64,000 nt of DNA from Bretschneidera sinensis (taxonomy: Eukaryota > Streptophyta > Magnoliopsida > Brassicales > Akaniaceae), in contig CM043698.1 of NCBI GenBank assembly GCA_023935145.1, positions 22,577,501-22,641,500 on the forward strand, in the 5' to 3' direction. The translations under genes were made by a program, and so were the position numbers. The notes beneath the pieces are model-generated. The model had not been told where the DNA came from. It saw only the letters and a program-made list of their open reading frames with translations, and made no database searches. Shown here one piece after another: positions 34,907 through 48,026 of the stretch. Positions within the stretch are counted from its first letter, which is position 1. Each line of letters opens with the position of its first letter.

Positions 34907-37900
34907 TCAAGGTGGAATATGAGAAACCAACTTGAGTTTGAAAACAAGATCACGAAAACGCCCTGGAGGATGTGACTTGGTAAAAATGTCTGCGAGCTGA
35001 TCCTTGAATGTGACAGAATGAAGCTGTAGGGAGCCTTGAAGAAGATGATGACGGACAAAATGACAATCAATCTCAATATGTTTGATCTGTTCATGAAACA
35101 CATCATTATGAGCAATCTGAATAGCACTTCTATTGTCACAGTATACAGGAGTGGCAGTAGAAAGTGATACACCCATATCTTGTAACAACCATCGTAACCA
35201 AAGAAGCTCAGAGGTAGTGTCAGCTAAAGCACGATATTCTGCCTCTGTACTAGATCGAGCAACAACAGTTTGTTTCTTACTACGCCAAGAGATAAGAGAG
35301 GTGCCAAGTAGGAAACAATAACCGGTGGTAGAACGACGATCTGTATGATCACCTGCCCAATCTGCATCGGTATAAGCACACAACTGAATAGGAGACTTAG
35401 AGGAGAAAAAGAGCCCATGAAACAATGTCCCCTTTAGGTAACGAAGGATGCGAAGAACAGCAGCAAAATGAGTAGAGCGAGGAGCAGCCATAAACTGACT
35501 CACCTGATGGACAGCATACGAGATATCAGGTCGAGTAACAGTAAGGTAGACAAGACTGCCAACCAAATGTCGATATAAAGTAAAATCACGAAGAAGTTCG
35601 CTATCATGGGGTGTAAGACGAGCATTAAGCTCAGTTGGTGTGTCAACAACCTTACTGTCTGTGAGATTTGCCCGAGAAAGCATATCAGAGATATATTTGG
35701 CTTGTGTCAAATAATAACCATCAGAAGAAGATAAAATCTCAAGACCAAGAAAATAGCTGAGAGGACCAAGATCTTTCATCTCAAAATGTTGATTGAGAAA
35801 CTGTTTAAGTTCCTGAATACCAATGGGATCATCCCCGGTGATAATCATGTCATCAACATATAACAGAAGAAGTATGATGCCCCGGTCTGTGCGGCGAACA
35901 AACAAAGCTGAATCATAGGAGCTGATGGAATATCCAAGGCTAGACAAAGTGTTGCTAAACTTAGCAAACCATGCTCGAGGAGCCTGCTTAAGTCCATATA
36001 GAGCTCGACGAAGACGACATACCTTGTTTGTTGGATTAGATAGTCCAGGAGGTGGTTGCATATAGACTTCTTCATTAAGATCACCATTAAGGAATGCATT
36101 TTTAACATCCATTTGAAAAAGTGACCAATGGCGAGAGACTGCAACAGCTAGCAAAGCACGCACAGAAGATAGACGAGCAACTGGAGCAAAGGTCTCCTCA
36201 TAGTCCACACCATACTCCTGAGTAAAACCCCTGGCAACAAGTCAAGCCTTGTACCTGTCAACAGTACCATCTGAACAAGTCTTAATTTTGTAAACCCATT
36301 TACTGCCAACCACAGACTTTCCAGGAGGCAAGTCAACCAAATCCCATGTATTATTCTTGTGTAAAGCATCAAGTTCCTCTTTCATCGCAGTCTGCCAAAA
36401 AGGGTTAGTGGAAGCCTCACGATAGGAGTGGGGCTCATGTAAAGTAGCTAAAGCATGAAAGCAATGAAAATTCTGGAGATGGGATGGAAGAGATCTTACT
36501 CTGGTGGATCGGCGAAGGTCTGGAGAGGAAGTGTGAACATGATCCTTATACGTAACAGACCCTGGGGGCTCAGGCGAAGCGACGTCGAGAGTATCAGGTG
36601 GAGTGGAATCGAGAATATTAGGTGAGGGAGACTCGGGCAAGACATTACTAGTGTGAGGTAAGGGAGACTCGGGCAAGACATCACTAGTGTGAGTAGGAGA
36701 AATAGGAGGCTCCATAAGTGTGGTAAAAGGAGGAAAAGATGGCATGCTGAATTTGCCAATTTCATGAAATAGTCTATGCTCCCAGAAAACTACATGACGG
36801 GAAATGCGAAGACGCCGAGACACAGGATCATAACACCGATAGCCTTTTTGTTCAATTCCATATCCAAGAAAGCAACACATCCGAGAACGAGGCTCAAGTT
36901 TGGTGCGCTCATGAGGTTGGAGTAAAACAAAACAAGCAGAACCAAACACACGAAGATGGTGGTATGAGGGAACATAGCCAAACAACCGCTCGTAAGGAGT
37001 GCAATTATCAAGGATAGGGGTAGGCAGCCTATTGATCGTGTAGATAGCCGTTAGAGTGGCTTCACCCCAAAATGGGGTAGGAACAGATGTGGAAATGAGG
37101 AGGGCTAGAACAGTGTCTAAAATGTGTCTAAGTTTACGTTCAGCTCAACCATTTTGTTGTGAAGTGCCAGGACATGACAAGTGAGGAACAGTGCCATAAC
37201 TTTTTAAAATGTCTTTAAAAGCATGTTGAGTATATTCTAAAGCATTATCAGAACGAAAAGCTTTGATAGGTTTTGAAAATTGGGTTTCAATCATTTTAGC
37301 AAAAGTACGATAAATATCCAATAATTCAGAACGAGATTTCATTAAAAATACCCAAGTGTAACGAGAGAAATCATCAACAAAAATTACAAATAGCGTGAAC
37401 CACTCATACTAGCAACGGGAGAAGGTCCCCAAACATCAGAATGAATTAAATCAAACGAAGCAGTAGCATGAGACTCACTATTATTAAAAGGCAAAGCCGG
37501 CTGTTTTCCAAGTTGACACGAAATACAATCAAAAGAACTTTTAGACACTGACCCTAACAACCCCTTTGAAGCTAAAAGTTGTACCCGAGATGCAGATGCA
37601 TGACTAAGATGTGAATGCCAAAGTGCAAGGGATGGTGGTGACAATGAGGCAGCAGCAGAGACGTTAGAGGCGGGAAGGTTGGGCAGGTGTAAGGATGAGA
37701 GTTCGAACATGCGCCCAATTCTACGCCCGGTCCCAAGGGTCTGACCAGTACGAGGATCCTGCACATTCACACCAGAAAAGTCAAAGATAATTCTATATCC
37801 AAGTTCACATATTTGCCCAACAGAAAGAATATTATAAGATAATTCTGGTACATGAAAAACTTCAGGAATAGAAAGAGAACGACTATTGATGGTGCCTATA

Positions 37901-39078
37901 GTTTTAACAGTCATAGTGGAGCCATCAGCTATGCGAATGAATGAGGAATGCGGCGAAGGTGCAGATGTAGTAAATGAAGCTGGGAAAGGTGTCATATGGT
38001 TGCAACAAGCAGAATCAAAAAGCCAAGAGGCAGAATTACCTAGCAGGACTGAGAGGGTAGAGGAAGATGCATTACCAGAACGAGACTGGATGACCTGATT
38101 AACTATTGCCTCGAAGTTAGTTGCAGATAAGATGACAGTAGAACCTGATGACCCGTTAGAGAGTGCAACTGAAGATGAAGCTGTAGTCGCAGATGGATAT
38201 GGAACAACTGTAGAGAGAGTGCTCTCAAGATGAGCAACTGCTGCAGTGGGAGCATTGGATCTTCCCTTTTGCCAACATTTATCAATAGTGTGCCCTCGAC
38301 GTTTACAAAAAAGACAGAAATTGTTGTCACGAGGCTTAGGAGAAGGTCGAGGAGCACCAAACCTGTCAGAATGCTTTGGCTGAAATGATGAAGAACTAGA
38401 TAATGGAGCAGCCAACACTGAAGGACTATGTTGAGAGTGCATAGTCTGTGATTTGCTTTCTGCACGAACAAGTTCAAAGATAGCATTGTCCAAAGTAGGG
38501 AGAGGAGAGCGATGTAAAAGTTGCACACGAATAAGCTCAAAATCATCACGTAATGCCATAAGAAAATGGTGAAGATGATGTTGATCCCTTCGTTCAGCAT
38601 ACATTTTGGCATCTGTAGGATCCTTCCAAATAGGATCAGAGAGATCAATTTGATTCCATAAGAATTGCATGCGAGCAAGAAAATCGTTAATACTCTGCCC
38701 CGGTTCTTGCTTCAGGCAGAAAAGCTCAAACAGGAGCTGATATTCTCGAGCACCATCAACAGCAGAATAACGAGAAGCAAGCATATCTCAAGCACCCTTA
38801 GCTTCATCAAAGCTACCAAATAGGGCAGAAATAGATGGAATAGTAGTATTACGAAACCATGTGAGAATTTGATGATGATTACTTTCCCAATCAATGAGAC
38901 GAGTGAGAAGAGCATCATTAGTTTTAGTAGCCCCTTTAACTGGCTTCTCGACAATACCAACTACGTAAGACCAAAGCTTACGACTTTTGAGGAAACTTCG
39001 CATAGATTGAGACCAAACAATATAATTTGTACCATCTAATACAGACTGAACATGACGAAAAATATCTTTTTCTGCCAT
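34907..39078 (-). pseudogene. Copia gag-pol of element 2 with nonsense mutations and a frameshift
   Basis: The polyprotein starts at 39078 (MAEKDIF). It carries gag, zinc knuckle, protease, integrase, RT (YVDD) and RNase H in copia order and ends at 34907. Compared with element 1 it has stops at 38788-38790, 37145-37147 and 36242-36244, and lacks one T in a T-run near 37392, which shifts the frame in the integrase. Two of the stops stand exactly where element 1 has CGA, so they are C to T changes at CpG. RT to RNase H (36208-34907) is still open. The element cannot make a full polyprotein. Confidence 0.95.
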
Positions 39079-39382
39079 CTGGTCAAATCTGGTTGTCGAT
39101 CAACGGTCAATGGTCAACGGTTGAATAGTGATGTCGATGGAGCAGCGGCTGAGATGACGTCGATGGAGAATGAGACTCCGACTATAGTGGTGACCCAACA
39201 GACATGAAAAGGATATTCAAGAAGTTTTTCTGATGTGAAGGATCCACTAATAGTGGCAATCACAGAGCATACTCAACTCTTAATATACCGACAACCTTAA
39301 AGAAGTTTTTCTGATGTGAAGGATCCACTAATAGTGGCAATCACAGAGCATACTCAACTCTTAATATACCGAGAACCACGAA

Positions 39383-39395
39383 GGCTCTGATACCA
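39383..39395 (-). other. Primer binding site of copia element 2
   Basis: TGGTATCAGAGCC on the minus strand directly adjoins the 5' LTR and is complementary to the 3' end of initiator tRNA-Met, the usual primer for plant copia elements. Confidence 0.9.
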
Positions 39396-39572
39396 TGTTA
39401 AGGTTTAAGAGAGGAAGTGAGACAATACAAAGAAGAGAATTGTATTGAATGGTGTGTTTTACTTACAAGTGAGCTATCCTATTTATAGGAGCCAATAAGA
39501 GAGCCAAAGATATACACAACCAATGTGGGATTAAACTAACTAAGCAACAACTATGCTATACATAATCTAACA
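39396..39572 (-). repeat. 5' LTR of copia element 2
   Basis: It is 177 bp, followed by the target duplication TGTGG at 39573-39577. Confidence 0.95.
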
Positions 39573-39577
39573 TGTGG

Positions 39578-41075
39578 AACTAGAAGATGCACCCCTCTCT
39601 CTTGACTTGCCCTACTCCGTTGCTGGAAATCATATTCAACTCTGTAAGCACTACTAACAGAAAATTTGCCATCTCTGGTATAGTGCCAAGTCATTTTATC
39701 TGGGACCTCCTCTCAAACTCACCGGGATATCCAAAATTACTTGGGCTTCAAAGGGATAAAAATCTGGCGCACCAAGTCACAATTCCATTGCTTACTGTTA
39801 GCATCTAAAAGGACCAAAACTTTTGAGTCAGCTGTTATCCCTTGAGGTTGTGTTACTACTCGAAAGCTCCATGGTACTGGTAACCATTTTGGCCCCAAAT
39901 AGCAATTTACTCACTGTTTCCAACTCTCCATCTCAACCCACTCTTTAAGGTATCCTCCCAAATGCCTCTCCATGTCGATGACGGGTTCCATCCCAACCTT
40001 GCCTCCAAAAAATTGCCACGAGGGAAATATCTATCCCTAAGGACTCGATGACAAAGGCTGTTTGGTTCCTCCAAGATCCTCCAACCTCTTTTTGCAAGTA
40101 ACGCAAGATTGAACGCTTGTAAAGAACGAAAGCCCATTCCACCCTCCTCCTTGGTCTCACAAAGTCTTGTCCAACTAAGCCAATGAATCTTTCTATTATC
40201 CGAGCCATCACCCCACCAAAATTTACTCATCATTGCTTCAAGACCGTGGCAAAGACCTACAGGCAACTTGAACACGCTCATTGAATTGGTGGGAATAGAC
40301 TGTGCTACATCTTTTATTAGCACTTCCTTACCGGGCCTGGACAACAACTTACCCTTTCACCCTTGCAACCTCCCCTACACACACGATCCTTGATTGATTT
40401 GAAAGTCTCACTCTTAGACCTCCCCACCATGGTAGGAAGTCCCAGATACTTTTCATGCTTTGTCACCGCTTCAATCCTCAACAATGCTTTCACAGTTTTG
40501 CTGATCAGATCTAGGAACATTTGCACTGAACAAAGCAACTGATTTTTCAAAGTTAATCAACAGCCCCGATGCATGTCTATACTCCTCAAGCACCCGCTTT
40601 CTCTATCCCGCCTCATTTACCTTTGCTCGGCAAAATTACAAGTTATCGTCCGATGAACAAGTGGGAATTAATCGAAGGACAGCCTTCCTTAACAAAGAAG
40701 ATAATCCCTCCCTCAGCACATAATAAAAACATGCAAGGGGAGAGAGGATCCCCCCCTCGAAGGTTTTATATAACTTTTTTGCGCTCCATTAAACATGATA
40801 GCATATGTAACAAAGGTAATGCATTTCCTAATCTTGGCCACCCAATCAACCTGAAAACACAATTTCAACATAATAGTGTTATGATCGACTAGATCTTAAG
40901 TTTTAATCATATCAAGTTTAATTGCACTGAAACCCTTCTTCCCCTTAAGCTTGTTTCTCAAAGCATGGACTAGTTCATATGCAACAATAATGTTATCTGT
41001 GAATTAACTATTGGGAACACAAACACTTTGATTTTCCGATAACAAATATGTTTAAGTCTATTAATTAAGGATTTT
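39578..41075 (-). pseudogene. LINE ORF2 reverse transcriptase relic
   Basis: The minus-strand text, over several frames, reads as a plant LINE reverse transcriptase. From 41020 it shows NIIVAYELVHALRNK and FSAIKLDM, then the palm and thumb (YRHASGLLINFEKS). 40347-39907 is open, with FWWGDGSDNRKIHW, LCETKEEGGMGFRSL and LLAKRGWRIL typical of the post-RT region. Several stops and frameshifts are present and the 5' part (endonuclease, ORF1) is absent. The sequence continues at 34711 on the other side of copia element 2. Confidence 0.8.
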
Positions 41076-41079
41076 TACA

Positions 41080-42200
41080 ACAATTTTATAAGAACGTTGC
41101 GAAGATTAATAGGTCTAAATTGACTCATTTGACTCGGATTGTTTATTTTTGAGATTATATTGATATGGATGAAATTAATTTTATCTAGGAAGTGACCATG
41201 ATTAAGAAAAGACAAGCAATCATTAACAATATCTGTAGCAACAAGCCAATATTATGGTAAAAAAATAACCGACATAACATGATAAGCTAAACATTACCAC
41301 ATTTGCAATGCTACCATAAGTCGTGAGTGGCAAGACTAACCGTTAAAATTGGTGTGTATTACACTTAAGATAATGGATAGGTGTAAATACGCAAGTCGAA
41401 TGCTAACCATTAATCATGACAGTAACACTCTTCAAATTTCGAGAACTCAATTTTGTCAATTATATGAATGGTAATCAAATTCTAATTCAGTAATAATTTT
41501 GGATGACTTTTTTTTCTTTTCATATGAAGGTTAAATTTCTCTTTTCTACTCTCTTTTTTAGAGTAATACATGAGATGAATTAAATAACCTGCTACTATTT
41601 GAAGAGAGATTTTTTTTTCTGGATAAAACTTTAAAAAACTTTCTTAGTTTTGTAGTCCATGACCATGAGACAGACACAATTTTCCTTCCTACTCATCATT
41701 CAGTGATTTTGTTCTGTGCGGTCAACTCCAAATGATCTATACACACTTATGAGAGTTGTTGAAATATAGCAGAGGTTAGTTTAAAAGAAGGAAAAAAAAA
41801 ACAAATAAGATACAAAATGGAGTAACTCATTTAAACTGAACCAAGGATTCGGAAAATTTTGATTGTTGGCAGAACCCCCTTTTTATCGGATCCGATGGTG
41901 GTGTTCTGTGATGTTCTGGCTGTGATCTGACCGTTTCCCTCAAGGGAATACTTAATTATTTTTTATAGCACAAAAATGAGATATTATTACTTAAATCTGT
42001 AGAAGGATTCCTTCTGTAAAGCCAAGACACATGGATCCCAACACAAAAGCAAACGTATGCACACAAGGGATGAGACTTGAGAGATGTGTTAACCTTCAAA
42101 GGTATGTTTTGGCCATGATATGTATCTGCAACAAAATTGGCTTCTATATGGTGAACAAAGATTCATTAAAGATATTAGAAAGGAGATATGTTTTCAATTG
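41080..42200. other. Intergenic region, no gene seen
   Basis: AT-rich DNA without recognisable coding or structural features. Confidence 0.5.
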
Positions 42201-42204
42201 AAGA

Positions 42205-43025
42205 CAGCTTCAACCAGGACCTAACTTCTTTTTTTTCTTTTTTCTTTTTTGGAAAACCTTATAGAAATTTATTGATCATGAAAAAAATACACAGATGAAA
42301 GACAATAAGAACTATATCCAAACATGTTTGGAGGTCTTTAAGCCTAACCCTAAACAACAGAGATACAATAGACTATGTTTTTCGATAGGTATACAACTGA
42401 GAGTAATCAAAATATAAAGCAGCTAAACTAGAGGGAGGAAACAATTAGTACTCAAAAAAAAAATTTACTACTATCATGAATAAGACCATATTTGGCGAGA
42501 GAATCCGCAACTATATTAACTATATTGGCTTTTCGAAAAATATGGGTAATAGTCATGTGTATAGTATTTAGTGATTTAATTTATCGAATTATATACTCTA
42601 AAGCTCATAGACAAATGCATAAACCAAGAATTAAATTAATAAATAATTTTGAATCAATCCTCGCGCTGTCTTTCTTTGAATAAGCCATGCTCTTAAATAG
42701 TTGATTAATAATAGTCTAATACTGGCCAGCCATGTCATTTTTCTCTCTGCAGCTCAGGCCCAGTTGAGCATTCACTCTCACTTGCCTCTTTCAAGCATTT
42801 TATTTTAAAATGGACAAGACTGTGACCCAGCCAGCTTCAACCAGAACCTAACTTCTTGGGCTGTCTTTCTTTGAATAAGCCATACTCTTCAAAATGTTGA
42901 CTAATAATAGTCTAATACTGGCCAGCCATGTCATTTTTCTCTTTGCAGATCAGGCACAGTTGAGCACTCACTCTCACCTGCCTCTTTCAAGCATTTTATT
43001 TTCAAATACACAAGATTGTGGCCCA
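42205..43025. repeat. 195-bp tandem duplication upstream of TBL gene 2, split by a LINE
   Basis: A unit beginning AGCTTCAACCAG and continuing through CTGTCTTTCTTTGAATAAGC occurs as copy 2 at about 42827-43020. Copy 1 is in two parts, 42205-42230 and about 42664-42826. The segment between these parts is a LINE fragment. The equivalent points of the two copies are 195 bp apart (42666 and 42861). Confidence 0.8.
42231..42660 (-). mobile_element. 5'-truncated LINE fragment with poly(A) tail
   Basis: On the minus strand an RNase H-like end is readable (VADSLAKYGLIHDS near 42475-42520). The left boundary is a poly(T)-rich run (42229-42251), which is a poly(A) tail in element orientation. It lies inside copy 1 of the duplicated promoter unit. 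Confidence 0.65.
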
Positions 43026-43303
43026 GCAACTTCATAAAATGAATTAGACAAATTTAGAACCTTTCAGATCAACGCACGTTATTGGTTAATAAATAACAAG
43101 ATTAATAAAATGAGTAGGTATATTAAATTACTTTCATAATCTCAAGAATCACAAATATAAATAGTTAAAAAGACAAGTTGACTTAGTGTTTTATGTAACT
43201 ATTTAGTTAGCAATCACACATGACAAGGTACCAACTCCCATAGGACTGTCTTTTTGCTCAGCTGCCTTGATGAAAGCTTTTTCTTCCCTTCGAACTTATC
43301 ACA

Positions 43304-45580
43304 ATGAAGCCTGCCAGTAGCAGCCAGAGATTCAATTATCTCCCGATATTAGTTGTCTTTATAGTTTTTCCTGTATCGCTCTATGGATTTTATTTGTACA
43401 ATGAACACATAAGAACCACTGGGTTTCAAGAACCAAGCGATTTAAGCAGCTTACTAGTTCAAGAAACTATCAAGAACGATGATGATCGAAACAATAAAGT
43501 CGAAATTCAAGTACAGGAAACAGAAGAAAGCAGCCAAGAAAGTAGTGACAAAAAATCAACCTCAGCTGAACAAGATGAACCAGAAATGAAAATGCCCCTT
43601 CTAGAAAAGGAAGGAAAGAGGAATGAAAAGGTTGTATTGCCATTGGAAGAGTGTGATATCTTTACTGGAGAGTGGATTTTTGATAACGTAACGCATCCTT
43701 CATACAAAGAAGATGAATGTGAGTTTCTCTCAGAGTGGGTAACATGCACAAGAAATGGAAGGAAGGATTCTTTGTACCAGAAGTGGAGATGGCAACCTAG
43801 AGATTGTTCTCTGCCCAAGTAAGTTTTATCTTTTTATTACATTATAATCGAACCATTCTTTATACTGTCCCCTTATTTGTTTATAATTGATTGAAAGAAA
43901 AGCCAATGTCTTATTAATTTGGTAGTTTTGGATAAAGGTTTGAAGCAAAATTGTTGCTAGAGAAATTAAGGGGAAAGAGGCTTATGTTTGTTGGAGATTC
44001 AATACATTTTAACCAATGGCAATCCATGGTTTGTATGGTGCAATCTATCCTTCCTCCAGGCAAAAAGAGATTGAGCTATTCTGCCTATATCACTGCCTTC
44101 CGAACAGAGGTCTCCCATTCTCTCTCTCCCTCTTAGTTCCATTTCTTCATATTACACAAAACCATTCTATATATATTCCTGAGTTAAAATTTCTCATGGA
44201 TGATTTAAGTCTCACTTACACTGCAGGGGCATCTGCTGGCTAAACTTTTGCTTTAGATTTTTTAATGTAACATATAAGCGAGTTTGCATCAACGGTTCAT
44301 AACTTCCAATCATCAATAGAGAACACGGCTAGGTCGACAACTTCATTGACCATAACTTAGAAAAGATAGAAGATAAAAGAAAAGATGTTCCCCTAATGAA
44401 CTTTCATTGAGACAAGAAGCAGAAGAATTAGTCAAGACTGCCCTCTGATATTTTCTGTTTTATTTGAATATGTAGGTGTATAATGCAACCATAGAATTTT
44501 ACTGGTCCCCATTTTTAGTCGAATCCAATGCAGACCCTCCAACAATGAGGGATGGCAAATTCGACCCTATAATCATGCTTGAATCAATCTCAAAGCATGG
44601 AGATAACTGGAAGGAGACAGACTATCTCATCTTCAACACGTATATCTGGTGGACTAAATATCCCACTATGAAAGTGTTGTAAGTATTATGAGTTTTAATT
44701 TTTGATACCATGAAATGCATTTAAGATTCCATTGTCTTTCTGTTCAAAGAACTTCTAGGAGTGAATGTTCATGAGGTTGATCTATTTCCTTGTGTAATTG
44801 ATAAAAAAGACGAGGATCATTCAGTGAAGGGGCGACAGAGTATGATGAAATTGAACTGCACATAGCATATGAGAAAGTTATGAGGAAATGGGCTAGGTGG
44901 GTGGAGGAAAATATCGATTCCAAGCGTACTTCTGTTTTCTTCAGCGGCATGTCTCCAGCACATGTTAGGTACAGAATGCAAATCTTAATTCGACATTATT
45001 TATAAGTCAATATATTAGGTATATTCCAGTATACTGATATTTGGTCCTTTTGACCTTAGTTTTTGTTCATACTTTTTTCTTCCTTCTAACTGCTCTTCGG
45101 AAGTAGGCAGCAGGGAGTTCTTTAAAATTTGAAAAACCACAACATTATTAGTATCTCTTGAAACAATACAAATATTATTTTGACTACTAAGAGATTATTA
45201 TATGGTGAAACTTCTAATGTGAGTGGAAATGCAATAGGAGCTCGGACTGGAACAATCCAGATGGAATTAAGTGTGCAGAGGAGACTACACCAATACTAAA
45301 CATGTCGACACCATTAGATGTAGGCACAAATCGCGAGCTTTTTGCAATTGCAGTGAACGTTACTCAATCAATGAAAGCACCTCTCCACTTCCTCAACATA
45401 ACCACCCTCTCTGAGTACAGGAAAGATGCACATCCCTCTGTTTATGCAGAGACAAAAGGCAAGTTGCTCTCACCAGAGAAAAGCTCCAATCCTGCGACCC
45501 ACATAGATTGTCTTCACTGGTGCCTCCCTGGATTACCTGATACATGGAATGAATTGCTTTATACATATATCATCTCCTAA
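43304..45580 (+). CDS. TBL: TRICHOME BIREFRINGENCE-LIKE polysaccharide O-acetyltransferase (TBL gene 2), five exons
   Basis: Exons join(43304-43818, 43938-44109, 44476-44678, 44810-44968, 45238-45580) give 463 residues with a continuous frame and GT-AG introns. Exons 2 and 4 have exactly the lengths of those in TBL gene 1 (172 and 159 bp). A single N-terminal membrane anchor spans about residues 10-29, then an acidic stem, the TBL domain starting [12 protein letters not shown], the GDS motif in exon 2, and [15 protein letters not shown] near the end. It is a Golgi-type cell-wall acetyltransferase by family. The GDS block reads [11 protein letters not shown], whereas gene 1 has [11 protein letters not shown]: the conserved N-R pair after GDS is lost. 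Exon 3 starts VYNAT where gene 1 has DYNAT. It may be a diverged paralogue with altered activity. Confidence 0.92.
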
Positions 45581-46587
45581 TTTTGACTCCTACAATTACA
45601 TTTTTTTAGTAGTTACAGATGCAATAGAACTTTGATTTGCAAGAAAATGAAAAGAAGTTAAAAAAAATGTGGCTGAAATTTGGCATGCAAAAACATTAAT
45701 AAAATACCTCTCCAGTTAGATCATCCGCTACAAAGTGAACTTGCTTCACAGTTTCTTCCACCAAAAATCAGTCTTGGTTGATTGTGTTAGCACGTGAACT
45801 AGCAGATCGAGGGTTGCCAATTGCAAACGCACTACTTTAATAACACTCCTGGTCCTTCTACTAGGGCTCCCTGTCATAATTATGTATTGTAATCCTTCTA
45901 GGTACTCTATCTGCTAGGGATAAAAGTGCCATGAGGTAACCCGATTAAACCTGAGTGTGGTACTTGGGAGCTGATAGGCAACCAAATGTCCAACTCAAAC
46001 TGCAGGGGATTTAGCGTATACAATATTCATCCAAAATTGTTATTAACATTCCCAAGTCAAATCCACTGTAGATGAATCTGAATGCTCAAAATGTAATAAT
46101 TTTGAATCTTAGGTATTTGTGAGAATCATACAAAACGATTGAAATATGTAAATGGTGACTGCAAATTGAATCATCCCCAATCTCCTTGTACATTTTTTTG
46201 GCCAAGTAGTCCCCTTGCACAACCATAAATCGCCTAGTACCTTTTTCGCTTTGGATAAGTAATCCCCTCGAACATTTACATCTATTTTACAACATATGAC
46301 TGCAATGAATGCTAATGTAAAGTACCACCATCAACCATAACCTTACCTGCAACAATTTTTTTAACAAAAAAAAAGGTTGCAGATGAGAAGTCACCAAAAT
46401 ACTAGAAATTGCACTTCTTTATTCCTAGTTGCGAACCTAAATTAGCACCACGAAAGCTACCAAAATATGGGTAGAAAAGAAAACAAAGCTTTTCTTCTCC
46501 TGTTGTGGAACATAACTAGCAACGATTTGAAGAAGCTGCATGGTAAAACATAGAAGGCCCTCTCTTCAAAATGCCACAGACCAAGCC
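45581..46587. other. Intergenic spacer between TBL gene 2 and the APC1 relic
   Basis: The two genes converge here. No other gene or element is recognised. Confidence 0.5.
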
Positions 46588-48026
46588 TCATCTGCTGACT
46601 TCGGATAAAAATAAGAACCGATCAATTTGCCCAATTGCATTGATGTGAATGCTTGGTAATAACAAACGTAACAAGGGAACTGAAGATGACAAGTTGGGCT
46701 TGGGCTTGATTTTCTCTAATGCTGTCTTGATTACAGATGGAGCAGGTACACCAAACCACTGTAGATACCAAGAAAGAAGTATTAAATGCTTCTCCCCCCG
46801 GGATTCATCATTGGACCACCTCCCCTAGATCAAATAATTAGCAAACTTATTCTTCAATAGCTCAGAACAATTTAGGGTCTCTTCCACCCGCTTCCTCAGA
46901 CGCTAACAAGATTGATTGAACAATTGTACCTCTTGAATTGATTAGTCTTCCGCTTGACACTGCCTCATTGTAGACTAGTGCAAGCTGCAAAACAAAGGGG
47001 AAATGAAGAATATTTCTAACTAATGTTGCTCCAGTAAACAATAATTCATCATGAAGACACAAAAAAATCAAACAAAATTAATGAAACAAAATTTAACAAA
47101 TAACAATTGAGAAGCTGATCTAAACCATCAAGCACATTTAAACCACTCCTTTTTCTGGACGGGAGGCAGGATTTGCTTTCCGCCCCTTTTAGGCCATAAC
47201 TAGTAGGATTTACTCTCCAGTTATACACCCGCAGAACCCAGATTGGAAAGCCATCAAATTTTGTTGTTTACTTTCTGACGCATCGTCAGTTACAGTGATG
47301 TTCATTTAATAAATCAAGTATTCCATACAACTTGAAATCATTTTCAAAATAATTTTTTGAGTTGTTTGTCAAATTAAGACAAAAAAAAAAGAGTAATTTG
47401 AGCCCAAATTACCAAAAAATACAGAAAGATACCTTTAAACTAGAGATGGAGAGCGAGTCACCCACAGCGTTATTACCACTAGTAACCTGCTCAGCCATTG
47501 AGCCAATCGTTGTGTACAGAGATATAGACCTACATATCAGAAAATTACAAACAGATAGATAAGAATGAAAAGACATTAATTAAGAAATAGACCATCTGAT
47601 TGAAGCGAGTACAAACCAGTTATGTTTCAAACATTTAGATGAACTTGACACATCTACCAGTTTTCTAACCCATAAGCGTATATTAAAACCTACTCCTGAT
47701 AGCTAACCAATAAGGCAACAAGTTTAAGTTGCACCCAGAGTCAGATTGCTCCAGATGCCAGCCTGAAACATGGCCTGCTGAGTCCGACAGTTACCCGTAA
47801 AAGAGCCGGTCTGTCCTTGCTTACGCACTCAAATAACACTTGCAAACAAAATTCCTTGAAATCAGAATCAGATCTGCAAACATGTAGCTGACATATTATT
47901 ATAGATACTTCCACCAGAGAATAACGAAACTAAACTAAAACTCTTCATATTTAGGACAACGGCTGTCTAGCAGAAATATACATTATTCATTTTCCAATTA
48001 TCATGACTAATTAAGGCAAAGAAGAT

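Larger units (their letters stand above)
34717..39572 (-). mobile_element. Ty1/copia LTR retrotransposon, complete but inactivated (element 2)
   Basis: The 4,856-bp element has 177-bp LTRs at 34717-34893 and 39396-39572. They differ at one site by eye, so insertion is recent. The 5-bp target duplication TGTGG flanks it at 34712-34716 and 39573-39577. The primer site TGGTATCAGAGCC (minus strand, 39383-39395), complementary to the initiator tRNA-Met 3' end, adjoins the 5' LTR. The polypurine tract adjoins the 3' LTR at 34894-34905. The leader contains an 81-bp-spaced direct repeat (39219-39291 and 39300-39372). It sits inside an older LINE. Confidence 0.97.
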
